Below are positions 36,219 to 46,143 of a stretch of 64,000 nt of DNA, piece by piece; position 1 is the first letter of the stretch; the number at the start of each line of letters is the position of its first letter. A program made the position numbers and the translations under genes. The notes under the pieces are model-generated. The model saw only the letters and a program-made list of their open reading frames with translations. It was not told where the DNA came from and did not search any database. The DNA comes from Psychroflexus salis (lineage in GTDB: Bacteria; Bacteroidota; Bacteroidia; Flavobacteriales; Flavobacteriaceae), in contig NZ_BMGL01000005.1 in the NCBI RefSeq assembly GCF_014640175.1, forward strand, positions 1-64,000. Reading direction: 5' to 3'.

Positions 36219-36953
36219 ATGCTATTAAAATCAAATTATAAGTGCTTAATTGCCAGCACATCTACATTACATCAAGAAGATTACCTAGAATATTTATTGC
36301 CAACTTTAATCGATTTTTTTAAAGACACAAACAAGATCTTATTTATTCCCTATGCTCGTCCTGGTGGCCTATCTCACGATGAATATACGGCTAAGGCTAA
36401 TTCTGCGTTGGCAAGTATTGGCAAAACTTGCATAGGCATACATACATTTACAAATCCAATAGAAGCGGTTTACAATGCTAAAGGAATTTTTACTGGTGGT
36501 GGAAATTCATTTGTATTGCTCCAGCAACTTTATAAGTACAATTTACTAGATGCTTTAAAAAAAAGCATTGAAACTGGAACAGCCTATTTAGGTACAAGTG
36601 CAGGGAGCAATATCTGTGGGTTAAGTATAAAAACAACTAACGATATGCCTATTGTTTATCCTCCGAGCTTTAATGCTTTAGGAATATTGCCCTTTTTAAT
36701 AAACCCACATTATTTAGATACCAAACCCGATTTAAAACACATGGGCGAAAGCCGAGAAACTCGTATAAAAGAATTTTTAACTTACAATAATGAAGTAGTT
36801 TTAGGTTTAAGGGAAGGAAGTTGGCTAGCTATGGAAAAAGAAAAAATACATTTACGGGGAAAATTAAGCGCTCGACTATTTTATAAAAATACAATTGAAG
36901 AATTAGCAAGTGGTGTTGAATTAAATCAATTATTAAACGAATTGAAGATTTAA
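36219..36953 (+). CDS. pepE: Dipeptidase E (Asp-specific S51 peptidase)
   Basis: A 244-residue serine peptidase that cleaves dipeptides with N-terminal aspartate. The nucleophile Ser127 lies in GTSAGS, with the acidic and glycine motif FTGGGNSFVLL before it and the catalytic His in LINPHYLD. It has no signal peptide, so it works in the cytoplasm. Its stop and the glutaminase start share one base (TAATG), so the two genes are translationally coupled. Confidence 0.9.
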   Translation: MLLKSNYKCLIASTSTLHQEDYLEYLLPTLIDFFKDTNKILFIPYARPGGLSHDEYTAKANSALASIGKTCIGIHTFTNPIEAVYNAKGIFTGGGNSFVLLQQLYKYNLLDALKKSIETGTAYLGTSAGSNICGLSIKTTNDMPIVYPPSFNALGILPFLINPHYLDTKPDLKHMGESRETRIKEFLTYNNEVVLGLREGSWLAMEKEKIHLRGKLSARLFYKNTIEELASGVELNQLLNELKI

Positions 36954-37867
36954 TGGACTATAAAAAAATTGTACAAGAACTAGAATTAAAAATGAATACA
37001 TTTTCAAAAACAGGAGATGTTGCAAGTTATATACCCGAATTAAAAAAGGTAGATCCCACTAAATTTGGTTTTCATTTAGCGTGCTTAGATGGAAAAGAAT
37101 ATGGTTTTGGGAATCATAAAGAATTATTTTCCATACAGAGTATATCTAAAGTATATACCTTAGCATTAGCCAAGGAAATATTAGGAAAAGATTTGTGGAA
37201 ACGTGTTCAAGTTGAACCATCGGGGAATGCTTATAACTCGCTAACTCAATTGGAAAATGAAAATGGAATTCCTAGAAATCCGTTTATTAATGCTGGATCG
37301 ATTGTAATTGCAGATTGTTTGCTCAGTGTACTCGAAAATCCGAAAGACGATTTATTGAAGTTTGTAAGAAGAATAAGCCATGATGAAAGCATTAACTACA
37401 ATCTAAAGGTAGCTGAATCTGAAAAAGCAAGTGGATCTAGAAATGTAGCACTTATTTATTATATGAAGTCTTTAGGTAATATTAAAAACAAACCTGAAGA
37501 TGTATTGGATTTTTATTATCATCAATGTTCACTGAGTATGTCTTGTCAACAATTAGCAAATTCGTTTAAATTATTTGCCAATCATGGTAAATTAACCGAA
37601 ACTAGCGAACATGTATTTAACCAACAAAGTGTTAAAAGAATAAATTCCATTATGCTTACTTGTGGTTTTTATGATGAAGCTGGAGAATTTAGCTACAAGG
37701 TAGGATTACCAGGAAAATCTGGAGTTGGTGGTGGAATTATAGCGTTATTACCCGAACATTACGCGGTATCGGTTTGGAGTCCAAGATTAAATAAAAAAGG
37801 AAATTTTAGCTTGGGTATGAAAACATTAGAAGTATTTACCAGCTTAACAGGATTATCTATTTTCTAA
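36953..37867 (+). CDS. glsA: Glutaminase
   Basis: A 304-residue serine-type glutaminase converting glutamine to glutamate and ammonia. The catalytic Ser and Lys are in FSIQSISKVYTLALAKE (near residues 55-70), with the family motif EPSGNAYNSLTQLE after it and GLPGKSGVGGGI near residue 245. It is coupled to pepE. Together they release aspartate and glutamate from peptides and glutamine, in keeping with the other amino-acid catabolism genes of the window. Confidence 0.95.
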   Translation: MDYKKIVQELELKMNTFSKTGDVASYIPELKKVDPTKFGFHLACLDGKEYGFGNHKELFSIQSISKVYTLALAKEILGKDLWKRVQVEPSGNAYNSLTQLENENGIPRNPFINAGSIVIADCLLSVLENPKDDLLKFVRRISHDESINYNLKVAESEKASGSRNVALIYYMKSLGNIKNKPEDVLDFYYHQCSLSMSCQQLANSFKLFANHGKLTETSEHVFNQQSVKRINSIMLTCGFYDEAGEFSYKVGLPGKSGVGGGIIALLPEHYAVSVWSPRLNKKGNFSLGMKTLEVFTSLTGLSIF

Positions 37868-38217
37868 TGTATTTATGAATACCATACATTAGTGTTCAAT
37901 TAAAATAAATAAAACTGTTTCTAAATTAAGTCTAGTTAAGCTTATGTTGTTATCTTTTAAAATTCACTTTGCTTTTAAGCATTTCACTTCATCTAAACTA
38001 GATACTTTCTTTATTGTATGGTTTATCTAATTATTAGAAAATCTCGTCTCTTTTTTATTACAGCGACTTCTGCTGAGTTGGCCAGTCCTTATCAAGTAGA
38101 TGGGCCGTAGTATTTGTGCTAAGCTTGCCTAAAAAAAAGATTTAATATCTTTTGTCGGACAACAGTGATTTTTAAATTTAAAAAAAGCTGTTTCAATATT
38201 GAAACAGCTTTTTTTGT
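37868..38217. other. Intergenic region with a GC-enriched island
   Basis: No promoter-and-start gene fits this stretch of 350 bases. Most of it is ordinary AT-rich spacer, but 38060-38130 is notably richer in G and C (GCGACTTCTGCTGAGTTGGC, GGGCCG, AAGCTTGCC). On the minus strand it reads as a 27-codon open frame ending in TAA at 38058 (KLSTNTTAHLLDKDWPTQQK) without a start. It may be a relic of a mobile gene or a dispersed repeat. A perfect terminator closes the region at 38181-38215. Confidence 0.4.
38181..38215. terminator. Terminator of the carboxylase operon (perfect palindrome)
   Basis: A palindrome of AAAAAAGCTGTTTCAA against its complement with a minimal loop, T-rich on both sides. 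It lies at the stop of accD and can also end glsA transcripts. Confidence 0.85.
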
Positions 38218-39759
38218 TTAGAGAGGAATATTTCCATGTTTTCGCTTTGGTCTTAGTACCTCTTTATTTTTAAGCATATTAAATGCTTTTATTAACTTCC
38301 GTCTAGTTTCTTTTGGTAAGATAACTTCATCAACAAATCCACGTTGAGCCGCTTTATATGGGTTTGCGAAAGTCTCTGCATATTCGGCTTCTTTTTCGAG
38401 CAACTTTTCTTCAGGATTAGCTGCTTGACTAATTTCTTTCCTAAAAATAATTTCTGAAGCTCCTTTGGCTCCCATTACAGCAATCTCTGCATTTGGCCAG
38501 GCAAAATTTAAATCTGCACCAATGTGTTTAGAGTTCATTACATCGTAAGCTCCACCATATGCTTTGCGCGTAATTACTGTAATTCTGGGTACAGTAGCTT
38601 CACTTAAAGCGTAAAGCAATTTTGCTCCATGTAAAATAATACCATTCCATTCTTGGTCTGTACCTGGTAAGAAGCCAGGAACATCTACTAAAACTAATAA
38701 AGGAATATTAAATGCATCGCAAAAACGCACAAAGCGAGCAGCTTTTTTAGATGCATCTACATCTAAAACACCAGCTAAACTCATCGGTTGGTTAGCTACA
38801 ATTCCTACACTTTTACCTCCTATTCTAGAAAAACCAACAAGTATGTTGTCTGCATAATCCTTATGTACTTCATAAAAACTATCTGCATCGATAATACCAT
38901 TGATCACCTCGTGCATATCGTAAGGTTTGTTGGCATTTTCTGGAATAATATTTTCTAATTCTTCTCTAAATTCTTCATCCAAATCAATTTTTAAATCGCT
39001 TGGTTTTTCTTGGTTGTTTTGCGGTATATAACTTAGGAGTTTTTTTATTTGCATTAAACAATCAATATCATTTTGTGCTGTAAAATGTGTAACACCAGAC
39101 TTGGTTGAATGCGCACTTGCTCCACCCAATTCTTCTGAGCTCACTTCTTCGTTAGTTACTGTTTTTACAACATTTGGTCCTGTTACAAACATATAACTTG
39201 TGTCTTGTACCATGATGGTAAAATCGGTCATTGCTGGAGAATACACTGCGCCACCAGCGCAAGGTCCCATAATTGCTGAAATTTGTGGCACTACTCCACT
39301 AGCTTGTACATTTCGATAAAAAATATCGGCATAACCACCAAGCGACCTTACACCTTCCTGAATTCGAGCACCACCAGAATCGTTTAATCCAATTATGGGT
39401 GCACCTACCTGAACAGCTTTATCCATTATTTTACAGATTTTTTCGGCATGTGTTTCTGAAAGTGCTCCTCCAAAAACGGTAAAATCTTGTGCATAAACGT
39501 AGACTAATCTTTCGTTTACAGTTCCATAACCAGTAACTACACCATCTCCATAAAATTGCTGACTTTGCATATTAAAATCAGTTGTTCGGTGAGTAACCAG
39601 CATTCCCATCTCTTCAAATGATCCTTCATCTAGAAAATAAGCGATGCGTTCTCTTGCTGTTAATTTCTTTTTTTTGTGCTGCTTTTCTATTCTAATTTGG
39701 CCACCACCCAATTTAGCTTCTTTTATTTTGGATTGTAAATTTTCTATAGCTTTACTCAT
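38218..39759 (-). CDS. Acyl-CoA carboxylase, carboxyltransferase subunit
   Basis: This 513-residue beta-type subunit transfers CO2 from carboxybiotin to an acyl-CoA; propionyl-CoA is the common substrate for this group. It begins with [20 protein letters not shown], has GGSARIQEG-like [18 protein letters not shown] near residue 120, the biotin-site region [16 protein letters not shown] and the second crotonase half [17 protein letters not shown]. The gene order biotin carrier, biotin carboxylase, carboxyltransferase is read right to left. Confidence 0.9.
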   Translation of the reverse strand: MSKAIENLQSKIKEAKLGGGQIRIEKQHKKKKLTARERIAYFLDEGSFEEMGMLVTHRTTDFNMQSQQFYGDGVVTGYGTVNERLVYVYAQDFTVFGGALSETHAEKICKIMDKAVQVGAPIIGLNDSGGARIQEGVRSLGGYADIFYRNVQASGVVPQISAIMGPCAGGAVYSPAMTDFTIMVQDTSYMFVTGPNVVKTVTNEEVSSEELGGASAHSTKSGVTHFTAQNDIDCLMQIKKLLSYIPQNNQEKPSDLKIDLDEEFREELENIIPENANKPYDMHEVINGIIDADSFYEVHKDYADNILVGFSRIGGKSVGIVANQPMSLAGVLDVDASKKAARFVRFCDAFNIPLLVLVDVPGFLPGTDQEWNGIILHGAKLLYALSEATVPRITVITRKAYGGAYDVMNSKHIGADLNFAWPNAEIAVMGAKGASEIIFRKEISQAANPEEKLLEKEAEYAETFANPYKAAQRGFVDEVILPKETRRKLIKAFNMLKNKEVLRPKRKHGNIPL

Positions 39760-39776
39760 GATTTCAATTTTTGGTA

Positions 39777-41228
39777 TTACACCTTAGGAATACGAAGTTT
39801 TTGTTGTTCTTTTTGATATTGCTTAATAGCTACTAGTGCAGCTATTTTGGCTTCTTGTTTACGTTCTTCATCAAGTATTGCTGGAGTATAATATTTTTTC
39901 ACAAAATGCGTATCAAAATTACCACTTACAAAAGCTTCATGTTTGCAAACAAATTTCCCAAAAGGAAGTGTAGTTTCTATTCCTTTTATTTCATATTGAT
40001 TAATAGCTTCAATCATGCGTTGTATGGCTTGATTTCTGTCTTCTCCATAAGTAACCAATTTGGCTAACATCGGGTCGTAATAAATCGGTACTTCCATACC
40101 TTCTTCGAAACCATCATCTATTCGTATTCCTTTGCCAGCGGGCGGTCTATATCGCTCAAGTAAACCAACACTAGGCAAGAAATCTTCTAATGGGTTTTCT
40201 GCATAAACGCGCAATTCTAATGCATGGCCTTTTATACTTAAATCTTCTTGTTTAATTTGTAGTTCTTCACCTCTAGCAATTTTTATTTGTTGTTCTACCA
40301 AGTCTACTCCAGCTATTAATTCGGTTACTGGGTGTTCCACTTGAAGACGCGTATTCATTTCTAAAAAATAGAAATTTTTATTTTCGTCCATTAAAAACTC
40401 AACGGTTCCTGCACCCACATAATCGCAAGCTTTAGCTACTCTTACAGCTGCTTCGCCCATTTCTCTTCGAAGTTTGTCGTCTAAGATTACCGATGGAGCT
40501 TCTTCTACTACTTTTTGGTGCCTTCTTTGCACACTGCATTCTCGCTCAAATAAATGGATGGTATTACCATGGGTATCGGCCAACACTTGTACTTCGATGT
40601 GTCGTGGAGAGCCAACATATTTCTCTATAAAAACAGCACCATTTCCGAAAGCAGATTTAGCTTCACTGATGGCTCTTTTCATTTGTTCTTCGAGTTGATC
40701 TTCTTTTTCTACAACACGCATACCTTTGCCTCCGCCGCCTGCAGATGCTTTAATTAGAATTGGAAACCCAATATCTTTTGCTATTGTCTTTGCCTTTTCT
40801 ACATCGGTTATTGCTTCATCTATTCCTGGAACCATGGGAATTTGGTAAGATTTCACCGCATCTTTGGCAGCTAACTTATCACCCATAACTCGAATAGCAT
40901 GCGATTTTGGACCGATAAAAATCAAATTATTTTGTTCTATTTGTTCAGCAAATTCAGCATTTTCACTTAAAAAACCATATCCAGGATGTATAGCATCTAC
41001 CTGTAAGGACTTACAAATTTCTATAATTTTATCTGCTCTTAAATACGATTTGCTAGAAGCTGCTTTACCAACGCAAACTGCTTCGTCAGCAAATTTTACG
41101 TGTGGTGCATTTCGGTCTACTTCAGAAAAGATAGCTACAGATTGAATGCCCATTTTTCGAATACTCTTCATTACCCGTAAGGCAATTTCACCACGATTGG
41201 CTACTAATATTTTTTTTATGTTTGGCAT
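39777..41228 (-). CDS. accC: Biotin carboxylase subunit
   Basis: The 483-residue ATP-grasp enzyme carboxylates biotin on the adjacent carrier protein. It starts [18 protein letters not shown], has the glycine-rich ATP loop [13 protein letters not shown] near residue 165, and [17 protein letters not shown] and [14 protein letters not shown] in the active site. It starts two bases after the carrier gene and lies 17 bases before the carboxyltransferase gene, so the three form one operon. Confidence 0.93.
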   Translation of the reverse strand: MPNIKKILVANRGEIALRVMKSIRKMGIQSVAIFSEVDRNAPHVKFADEAVCVGKAASSKSYLRADKIIEICKSLQVDAIHPGYGFLSENAEFAEQIEQNNLIFIGPKSHAIRVMGDKLAAKDAVKSYQIPMVPGIDEAITDVEKAKTIAKDIGFPILIKASAGGGGKGMRVVEKEDQLEEQMKRAISEAKSAFGNGAVFIEKYVGSPRHIEVQVLADTHGNTIHLFERECSVQRRHQKVVEEAPSVILDDKLRREMGEAAVRVAKACDYVGAGTVEFLMDENKNFYFLEMNTRLQVEHPVTELIAGVDLVEQQIKIARGEELQIKQEDLSIKGHALELRVYAENPLEDFLPSVGLLERYRPPAGKGIRIDDGFEEGMEVPIYYDPMLAKLVTYGEDRNQAIQRMIEAINQYEIKGIETTLPFGKFVCKHEAFVSGNFDTHFVKKYYTPAILDEERKQEAKIAALVAIKQYQKEQQKLRIPKV

Positions 41229-41230
41229 AA

Positions 41231-41716
41231 TTATTCCATTTCAATTAACAATTCATTTTTAGCAACGGTATTTGCATTAACTACAGGTATTTTTTTAATT
41301 ACAGCATCTCTAGGAGCTGTAATTGCATTTTCCATTTTCATAGCTTCAAGAATTAGTAAGGTTTCTCCTTCCTTTACCGCTTGCCCTTCTTTTACATTAA
41401 TATCTAGAATTAATCCTGGCATTGGTGCTTTAATTTCATTTACTTGTGATGCAGAAGCTAAAGACAATCCCATTTCTTTAATTAATACATCTAAATCGTT
41501 TGAGATTTGAACATGATAAATATTAGAGTTAACCTTTATTTGATAGGATTGCTCGTTAAAATTTTGCTGAACTAAAGATAGGTTTAAGGATTTGTTTTCA
41601 TGTAAAACATGGATAGATTCTGTGGTAGTAGACAAACTATCTAATTGGTCTACTTCTTCTTGGGTAAACTCAAAGTCGAATTCGTTATTAACTTTGGCTT
41701 TATAGATTTTATTCAT
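41231..41716 (-). CDS. accB: Biotin carboxyl carrier protein
   Basis: A 161-residue protein whose C-terminal third is the biotinyl domain with the biotinylated Lys127 in LILEAMKMENAI; the KAPMPGLILDINVKEG half precedes it. The N-terminal 90 residues are a less conserved head domain. It is the first gene of the operon. A near-consensus -7 word (TATATTTA, 41735-41742) lies about 18 bases before its ATG. Confidence 0.93.
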   Translation of the reverse strand: MNKIYKAKVNNEFDFEFTQEEVDQLDSLSTTTESIHVLHENKSLNLSLVQQNFNEQSYQIKVNSNIYHVQISNDLDVLIKEMGLSLASASQVNEIKAPMPGLILDINVKEGQAVKEGETLLILEAMKMENAITAPRDAVIKKIPVVNANTVAKNELLIEME

Positions 41717-41779
41717 ATCATTTATTTAGCATGGTAAATATAATTATTCTAAAATTGACTAAATAGGAATACCTTAAAT

Positions 41780-42352
41780 TTATGTGCCTTTAATTATTTG
41801 ATTTTTTAGCTCTTGATCTATGCAATTTTCAGATAACCAAATACTAAATAATGCTTGTTTAAAATCGATTCCTAAAATACGTCCTAAGTATCTGTCGTTT
41901 AAATAAAATTTTGTTTGACCTGAAGGAAGATAAACTAAATCTACCACATCATTTTTTTCAATTTCTCCTTCAATTTTATCTACGATGTTTTCTACTTTGT
42001 TTTTATATTTTGTGTAATTATTTTGCTGAGATTTTTTAAAACCACGTTCTATTGCCATTTTTAGTCTGCTTTTAGACACCAAGCTTGTTTTCATATACAA
42101 TCGCAAAACCATAGTTTCATTGGAATGGATAAGCTGCTGCGCGTTGTGGTTGCTTTCATTTATAAATATAGAAACTAAATACACATCAATCCAGAGTATT
42201 TTTCTGGCAGCGGCTCCATACAGTGGAAGAGATTTATGCGAATCAATTGTTAGAGATTTTGGAATTTTGGTACCCGATATATTAATCTGAGCATTTGTTT
42301 TCACAAAAAAACAACTTACAATCAATAGGGTAAATATGAGTTTTATTTTCAT
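41780..42352 (-). CDS. Chalcone isomerase-like family protein, exported
   Basis: A 190-residue protein with a signal peptide (about 1-21, ending KTNAQ) and the bacterial chalcone-isomerase-like core: LPLYGAAARKILWIDVYLVSIF near residue 42 and the terminal ALFSIWLSENCIDQELK. Bacterial members do not make flavonoids and their role is unknown; a fatty-acid-binding function has been proposed for the wider fold. It follows the BrkB gene by 11 bases and is probably its operon partner. Confidence 0.8.
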   Translation of the reverse strand: MKIKLIFTLLIVSCFFVKTNAQINISGTKIPKSLTIDSHKSLPLYGAAARKILWIDVYLVSIFINESNHNAQQLIHSNETMVLRLYMKTSLVSKSRLKMAIERGFKKSQQNNYTKYKNKVENIVDKIEGEIEKNDVVDLVYLPSGQTKFYLNDRYLGRILGIDFKQALFSIWLSENCIDQELKNQIIKGT

Positions 42353-42363
42353 GTAATGATAAG

Positions 42364-43290
42364 TTAGTTTTTAGGAATTCTCCTTAATTTATAAATAGAA
42401 GCATTCAATTCGAACCCTAATAATAAAATATTAGAGTTAAGCCAGATATAAAATAGCAGAATTAAAAGTGCTCCAATTGAGCCATAGAGTTTATTATAGC
42501 TTGCAAAATTTTCAATATAAATGGAAAATAAAACCGTAGTAACAATAATTAAGATAGTTGTAAATAATGCCCCTGCAGAGAAAAATTTACTTTTTCTACT
42601 TTCTCTTGTTCCAAAATAGTAAACAACATTTAAACCAATGTATAGCATTCCTATTAAAACCGCATACCTGCCAATTCTAATCCAATAAATTTCGTCTATA
42701 AATACACCTAAATCTTTAAAATCTTCAATTAAATAGGTTAGGTATATCGTAATAATCACAGTAAATAAAAGTAAAATAGCAATAATTATAGCTACAACCA
42801 TAGCTACTAAATATTGTCTGAAAATTGACCGATTTAGTTTAGTGTGATAGGAAAATTCGAAACTAGTTAAAATAGCATTTACACCATTAGACATTAAAAA
42901 TATAGACAATATAAACACAAACGAAAGTAAACCAGCTCTTGGATTGTTGGCAATATCGTAAAATATTTCATTAAAAAAACCTGAAGTTTGTGGAGGCAAC
43001 AACTCGTCTATAAACGAAAGCAACTCCTGCTGAAAATCTTCAATAAAAGTAACAAAAGGAATTAAGTTTAACACAAAAAGTAAAAACGGAAAAATGGCTA
43101 TAAAAAAACTAAATGCTATGGAACTGGCTCGGGTAGAAAATGTTCCTTTTATAATTCCAAATACATAGATTTTTAGCAATCGATAAAAAGATAGGCCTTC
43201 GGTACCAGGAACTTTTAACTTCTTCCCCCATATGGCAAAATATTTTACCACAGGAATTTGAATAATTGTTCTGTCGAATTGATCGCTCAT
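42364..43290 (-). CDS. YihY/BrkB-family inner-membrane protein
   Basis: A 308-residue membrane protein with about six helices and the family landmarks RASSIAFSFFIAIFPFLLF near residue 57, a stretch ending LLPPQTSGF, and the C-terminal NSNILLLGFELNA. Despite the old ribonuclease BN label, the family is a membrane protein of unknown transport function. It lies 10 bases after nadC. Confidence 0.85.
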   Translation of the reverse strand: MSDQFDRTIIQIPVVKYFAIWGKKLKVPGTEGLSFYRLLKIYVFGIIKGTFSTRASSIAFSFFIAIFPFLLFVLNLIPFVTFIEDFQQELLSFIDELLPPQTSGFFNEIFYDIANNPRAGLLSFVFILSIFLMSNGVNAILTSFEFSYHTKLNRSIFRQYLVAMVVAIIIAILLLFTVIITIYLTYLIEDFKDLGVFIDEIYWIRIGRYAVLIGMLYIGLNVVYYFGTRESRKSKFFSAGALFTTILIIVTTVLFSIYIENFASYNKLYGSIGALLILLFYIWLNSNILLLGFELNASIYKLRRIPKN

Positions 43291-43300
43291 TAACTTTTCT

Positions 43301-44158
43301 TTATACAGCTTTTAAACTTAAGTCTACATTATAAACCGAATGTGTTAAAGCACCACTAGAAATAAAATCTACTCCACAATCTGCATATTGTTTTGCTGTA
43401 GATAAGGTTATACCACCACTCGATTCGGTTTGGCATACATCTCCAATTAACTGAACTGCTTTTTGGGTATCTGCAAAAGAAAAATTATCAATTAAAATAC
43501 GATGAATGCATTTATGTTGAATAATTTGCTGGATTTCTTGAAGGTTTCTTGCTTCAACTATTATTTTTAAGTCTAATTTATTTTTAGTTAAATAGGATTG
43601 TGTTTTCTCAATTGCCTGATGTATTCCACCTGCAAAATCAATGTGATTGTCTTTTAACATAATCATATCGTACAAAGCAAATCTGTGGTTTACTCCCCCA
43701 CCTATTTTTACAGCCCATTTTTCTAGGGCACGAAAACCTGGTGTAGTTTTACGGGTATCTAAAATTTTAGTTTTCGTATTTTTTAACACCTGTGTAAATT
43801 CATTGGTTTTTGTAGCTATGGCACTCATACGTTGCATGGCATTTAAAACTAAGCGTTCACCTTTTAATATGGTTTGACTCGTACTTTTTATGTAAAAAGC
43901 AATATCTCCTCGGTTAAGCCAATCGCCATCTTTGGCTTTAAATTCTATTTGTGATTTAGGATCTAAAAACTGGAATACTTGTTTGGCAAATTCTAAGCCT
44001 GCAATAACACAATCTTCTTTTACTAATAATTTAGCTTCACCTTTTGCATTTTTAGGAATACAGGCCAAAGACGAGTGATCTCCTTCTCCAACATCTTCTC
44101 GTAAAGCATTGGTAATTATTAAGTCTATTTCTTTTTGAAAATGTGCTTCGCTGATCAT
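43301..44158 (-). CDS. nadC: Nicotinate-nucleotide pyrophosphorylase (carboxylating)
   Basis: NadC converts quinolinate and PRPP to nicotinate mononucleotide in NAD synthesis. Motifs: ALREDVGEGDHSS near residue 18, DTRKTTPGFRALEKWAVKIGGG near residue 150 and HRILIDNFSF. The start is the ATG at 44158 (285 residues); the frame is open 29 residues upstream, but that part crosses the promoter at 44182-44189. It heads an operon with the BrkB and chalcone isomerase-like genes. Confidence 0.96.
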   Translation of the reverse strand: MISEAHFQKEIDLIITNALREDVGEGDHSSLACIPKNAKGEAKLLVKEDCVIAGLEFAKQVFQFLDPKSQIEFKAKDGDWLNRGDIAFYIKSTSQTILKGERLVLNAMQRMSAIATKTNEFTQVLKNTKTKILDTRKTTPGFRALEKWAVKIGGGVNHRFALYDMIMLKDNHIDFAGGIHQAIEKTQSYLTKNKLDLKIIVEARNLQEIQQIIQHKCIHRILIDNFSFADTQKAVQLIGDVCQTESSGGITLSTAKQYADCGVDFISSGALTHSVYNVDLSLKAV

Positions 44159-44166
44159 GTATTCCC

Positions 44167-44174
44167 TATTTTTG
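44167..44174 (+). promoter_or_regulatory. -7 element of rlmH
   Basis: TATTTTTG, exact TAnnTTTG, 30 bases before the rlmH ATG at 44205. It is interleaved with the divergent nadC promoter. Confidence 0.55.
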
Positions 44175-44181
44175 TCATTAA

Positions 44182-44189
44182 CAAAGTTA
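44182..44189 (-). promoter_or_regulatory. -7 element of nadC
   Basis: TAACTTTG on the minus strand, 23 bases before the nadC ATG at 44158, only eight bases from the opposing rlmH word. Confidence 0.55.
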
Positions 44190-44204
44190 AGGCTATTTTT
44201 AAAG

Positions 44205-44678
44205 ATGACCATTACCCTAATTTGTATTGGAAAAACAAACGACAAGGCACTGAAAACCTTGGTGCAAGATTATGAAAAACGAATTTTGCACTTTATTAAA
44301 TTTAAAGTTGAAGTTATTCCTGATTTAAAAAACAGGAAAAAATTGAGCGAAGAAGAGCAAAAGATAGAAGAAGGAAAATTAATTTTAGCTAAATTGAAGG
44401 CTTCCGATTTTTTAGTTCTGTTAGACGAAAATGGAAAAGAATTTAATTCTGTAGCGTATGCTAAATGGATGCAAAAGCAACTTAACAAAGGCTTAAAAAA
44501 TTTAGTGTTTGTCATCGGCGGACCTTATGGCTTTTCGGAAGCAATTTACCAGGCTTCAAAAAGTAAAATCGCTCTATCGCAAATGACGTTTTCACATCAA
44601 ATGGTTAGGTTGTTTTTTACCGAACAAACTTATCGAGCTTTTAGTATTTTAAATAATTTACCTTACCACCATCAATAA
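44205..44678 (+). CDS. rlmH: 23S rRNA pseudouridine(1915) N3-methyltransferase
   Basis: A SPOUT methyltransferase of 157 residues from the ATG at 44205, the standard family length. It begins MTITLICIGKTNDKAL and carries the SAM knot motif VFVIGGPYGFSEA near residue 105 and the terminal FTEQTYRAFSILNNLPYHH. The frame is open from 44157, but the promoter at 44167 excludes that start. It is followed after 11 bases by a membrane methyltransferase. Confidence 0.96.
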   Translation: MTITLICIGKTNDKALKTLVQDYEKRILHFIKFKVEVIPDLKNRKKLSEEEQKIEEGKLILAKLKASDFLVLLDENGKEFNSVAYAKWMQKQLNKGLKNLVFVIGGPYGFSEAIYQASKSKIALSQMTFSHQMVRLFFTEQTYRAFSILNNLPYHHQ

Positions 44679-44689
44679 AATTAAAATTC

Positions 44690-45151
44690 ATGAAAGAAAA
44701 ATCAATTCAAGATTGGATTTATGTAATTTTACAATTTATATTCTTTCTCCTTTATCTTCAAGACTTCACTATACTAAGCTGGGAGATTTCTAAGGATGCA
44801 AAAATATTGTTTCAATTAATAGCTGGTATGGGATTGTTATTTTCCATTCTAGCAGTTTTAAGTATAAATACTTTAGTTTCTCCTTTTCCTTCACCTAAAA
44901 AGGAAATGCAGTTACAAACCAAAGGAGTTTTTGCATTTGCAAGGCATCCTATTTACACTGGTATTTTAATTTTATTTTACGCTTGGGGAATTGCGCAAGC
45001 TTCAACTTATAAAATATCAATTGCACTATTTTTTAATCTATTTATTTATTGTAAAGCAAGATATGAAGAGCAATTGCTTCGAGAAAAGTTTCCAGACTAT
45101 AAAGAATACGCTTTAAAAACAGGAATGTTTTTTCCTAAATTATTTAAATAA
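44690..45151 (+). CDS. Isoprenylcysteine carboxyl methyltransferase-like membrane protein
   Basis: A 153-residue integral membrane protein with four helices. The SAM-binding C-terminal region ARHPIYTGILILFYAWG is followed by EEQLLREKFPDYKEYALKT, the ICMT/PEMT signature. Bacterial members are thought to methylate lipids or hydrophobic compounds; the substrate here is unknown. Probably co-transcribed with rlmH. Confidence 0.85.
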   Translation: MKEKSIQDWIYVILQFIFFLLYLQDFTILSWEISKDAKILFQLIAGMGLLFSILAVLSINTLVSPFPSPKKEMQLQTKGVFAFARHPIYTGILILFYAWGIAQASTYKISIALFFNLFIYCKARYEEQLLREKFPDYKEYALKTGMFFPKLFK

Positions 45152-45213
45152 ACTTTAATCTTTGTAGAATTAAACTTGGTAACTAAGGTTACATTCATAA
45201 GGAGTTGGTTAAT

Positions 45214-45221
45214 TACATTTG
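45214..45221 (+). promoter_or_regulatory. -7 element of the hydroxylase gene (leaderless spacing)
   Basis: TACATTTG, then CAAA, then GTG at 45226, in frame with the hydroxylase. The four-base gap equals that of three other genes in the window. Confidence 0.5.
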
Positions 45222-45225
45222 CAAA

Positions 45226-46098
45226 GTGAATAAATATGTAGAAATTTTTATAGAATCGTTTACTGGATATTTTAATTATTTAGTCAACGAAATTTCTAAT
45301 CCGTGTTGGACCAATTATTTTTATTGGTTAATCGGGCTATCTGGGTTGGTTTGGATTTTCGAAATTATTCAACCTTGGCGTAAAAACCAAAAGATTTTTA
45401 GAAAAGGTTTTTGGTTAGATAGCTTTTATATTTTCTTTAATTTTTTCTTGTTTTCATTAATTGGATACAATGCCATCTCCAATATTGGAGTTGAGCTCTT
45501 CAATGATTTTTTAAGTTTATTTGAAATTGAGAATATAGCTGCTATACAAATCGATCAACTTCCTACTTGGTTACAATTTCTTATTTTGTTTGTTGTAGCC
45601 GATTTTATACAATGGAATGTGCACCGAATGCTTCATAAAGTTCCATGGTTATGGAAATTTCACAAAGTACATCATTCAGTAAAAGAAATGAGTTTTAACG
45701 CCCATTTTCGCTTTCATTTTATGGAAACTATTTTTTACAAAACAGCCCAATACATTCCTATAGCTATGATTGGTTTTGGTATTCAAGAATTCTTTATTGT
45801 ACACATGTTTACTGTGTTTGTTGGGCATTTAAACCATGCTAATTTAAATTGGAATTACGGTCCGCTGAAATACATTTTCAACAATCCAAAAATGCACATC
45901 TGGCATCATGCTAGAGAATTACCCAAACACAAACCCTATGGAATGAATTTTGGAATTAGCTTAAGTATTTGGGATTATTTATTCAACACAGCGTACATTC
46001 CTCACAACGGCAAAGATATTCACCTTGGTTTTGAAGGTGATGAAAATTATCCTGAAGACTTTATAAATCAAATAAAGGCTCCCTTTCAATCAAAATAA
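45226..46098 (+). CDS. Sterol desaturase/fatty acid hydroxylase-family membrane protein
   Basis: A diiron membrane oxygenase. The histidine clusters are HRMLHK, HKVHHS and HFRFH near residues 130-165, and HIWHHAREL with the Asn-rich HLNHANLNW near residues 205-240. The frame extends to a TTG at 45205, but a promoter word (45214-45221) sits in that stretch, so the GTG at 45226 is the likely start (290 residues). The substrate is unknown; relatives oxidise fatty acyl chains, sterols or carotenoids. Confidence 0.82.
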   Translation: MNKYVEIFIESFTGYFNYLVNEISNPCWTNYFYWLIGLSGLVWIFEIIQPWRKNQKIFRKGFWLDSFYIFFNFFLFSLIGYNAISNIGVELFNDFLSLFEIENIAAIQIDQLPTWLQFLILFVVADFIQWNVHRMLHKVPWLWKFHKVHHSVKEMSFNAHFRFHFMETIFYKTAQYIPIAMIGFGIQEFFIVHMFTVFVGHLNHANLNWNYGPLKYIFNNPKMHIWHHARELPKHKPYGMNFGISLSIWDYLFNTAYIPHNGKDIHLGFEGDENYPEDFINQIKAPFQSK

Positions 46099-46143
46099 AA
46101 CGATTTGGCATGTTTATTGAAATATTTTAGTAAACATAATATC

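Noticed and set aside
44157-44204. An upstream start for rlmH (and, on the other strand, a long nadC start).
   Set aside because: Both extensions run through the two promoters and lack family similarity.
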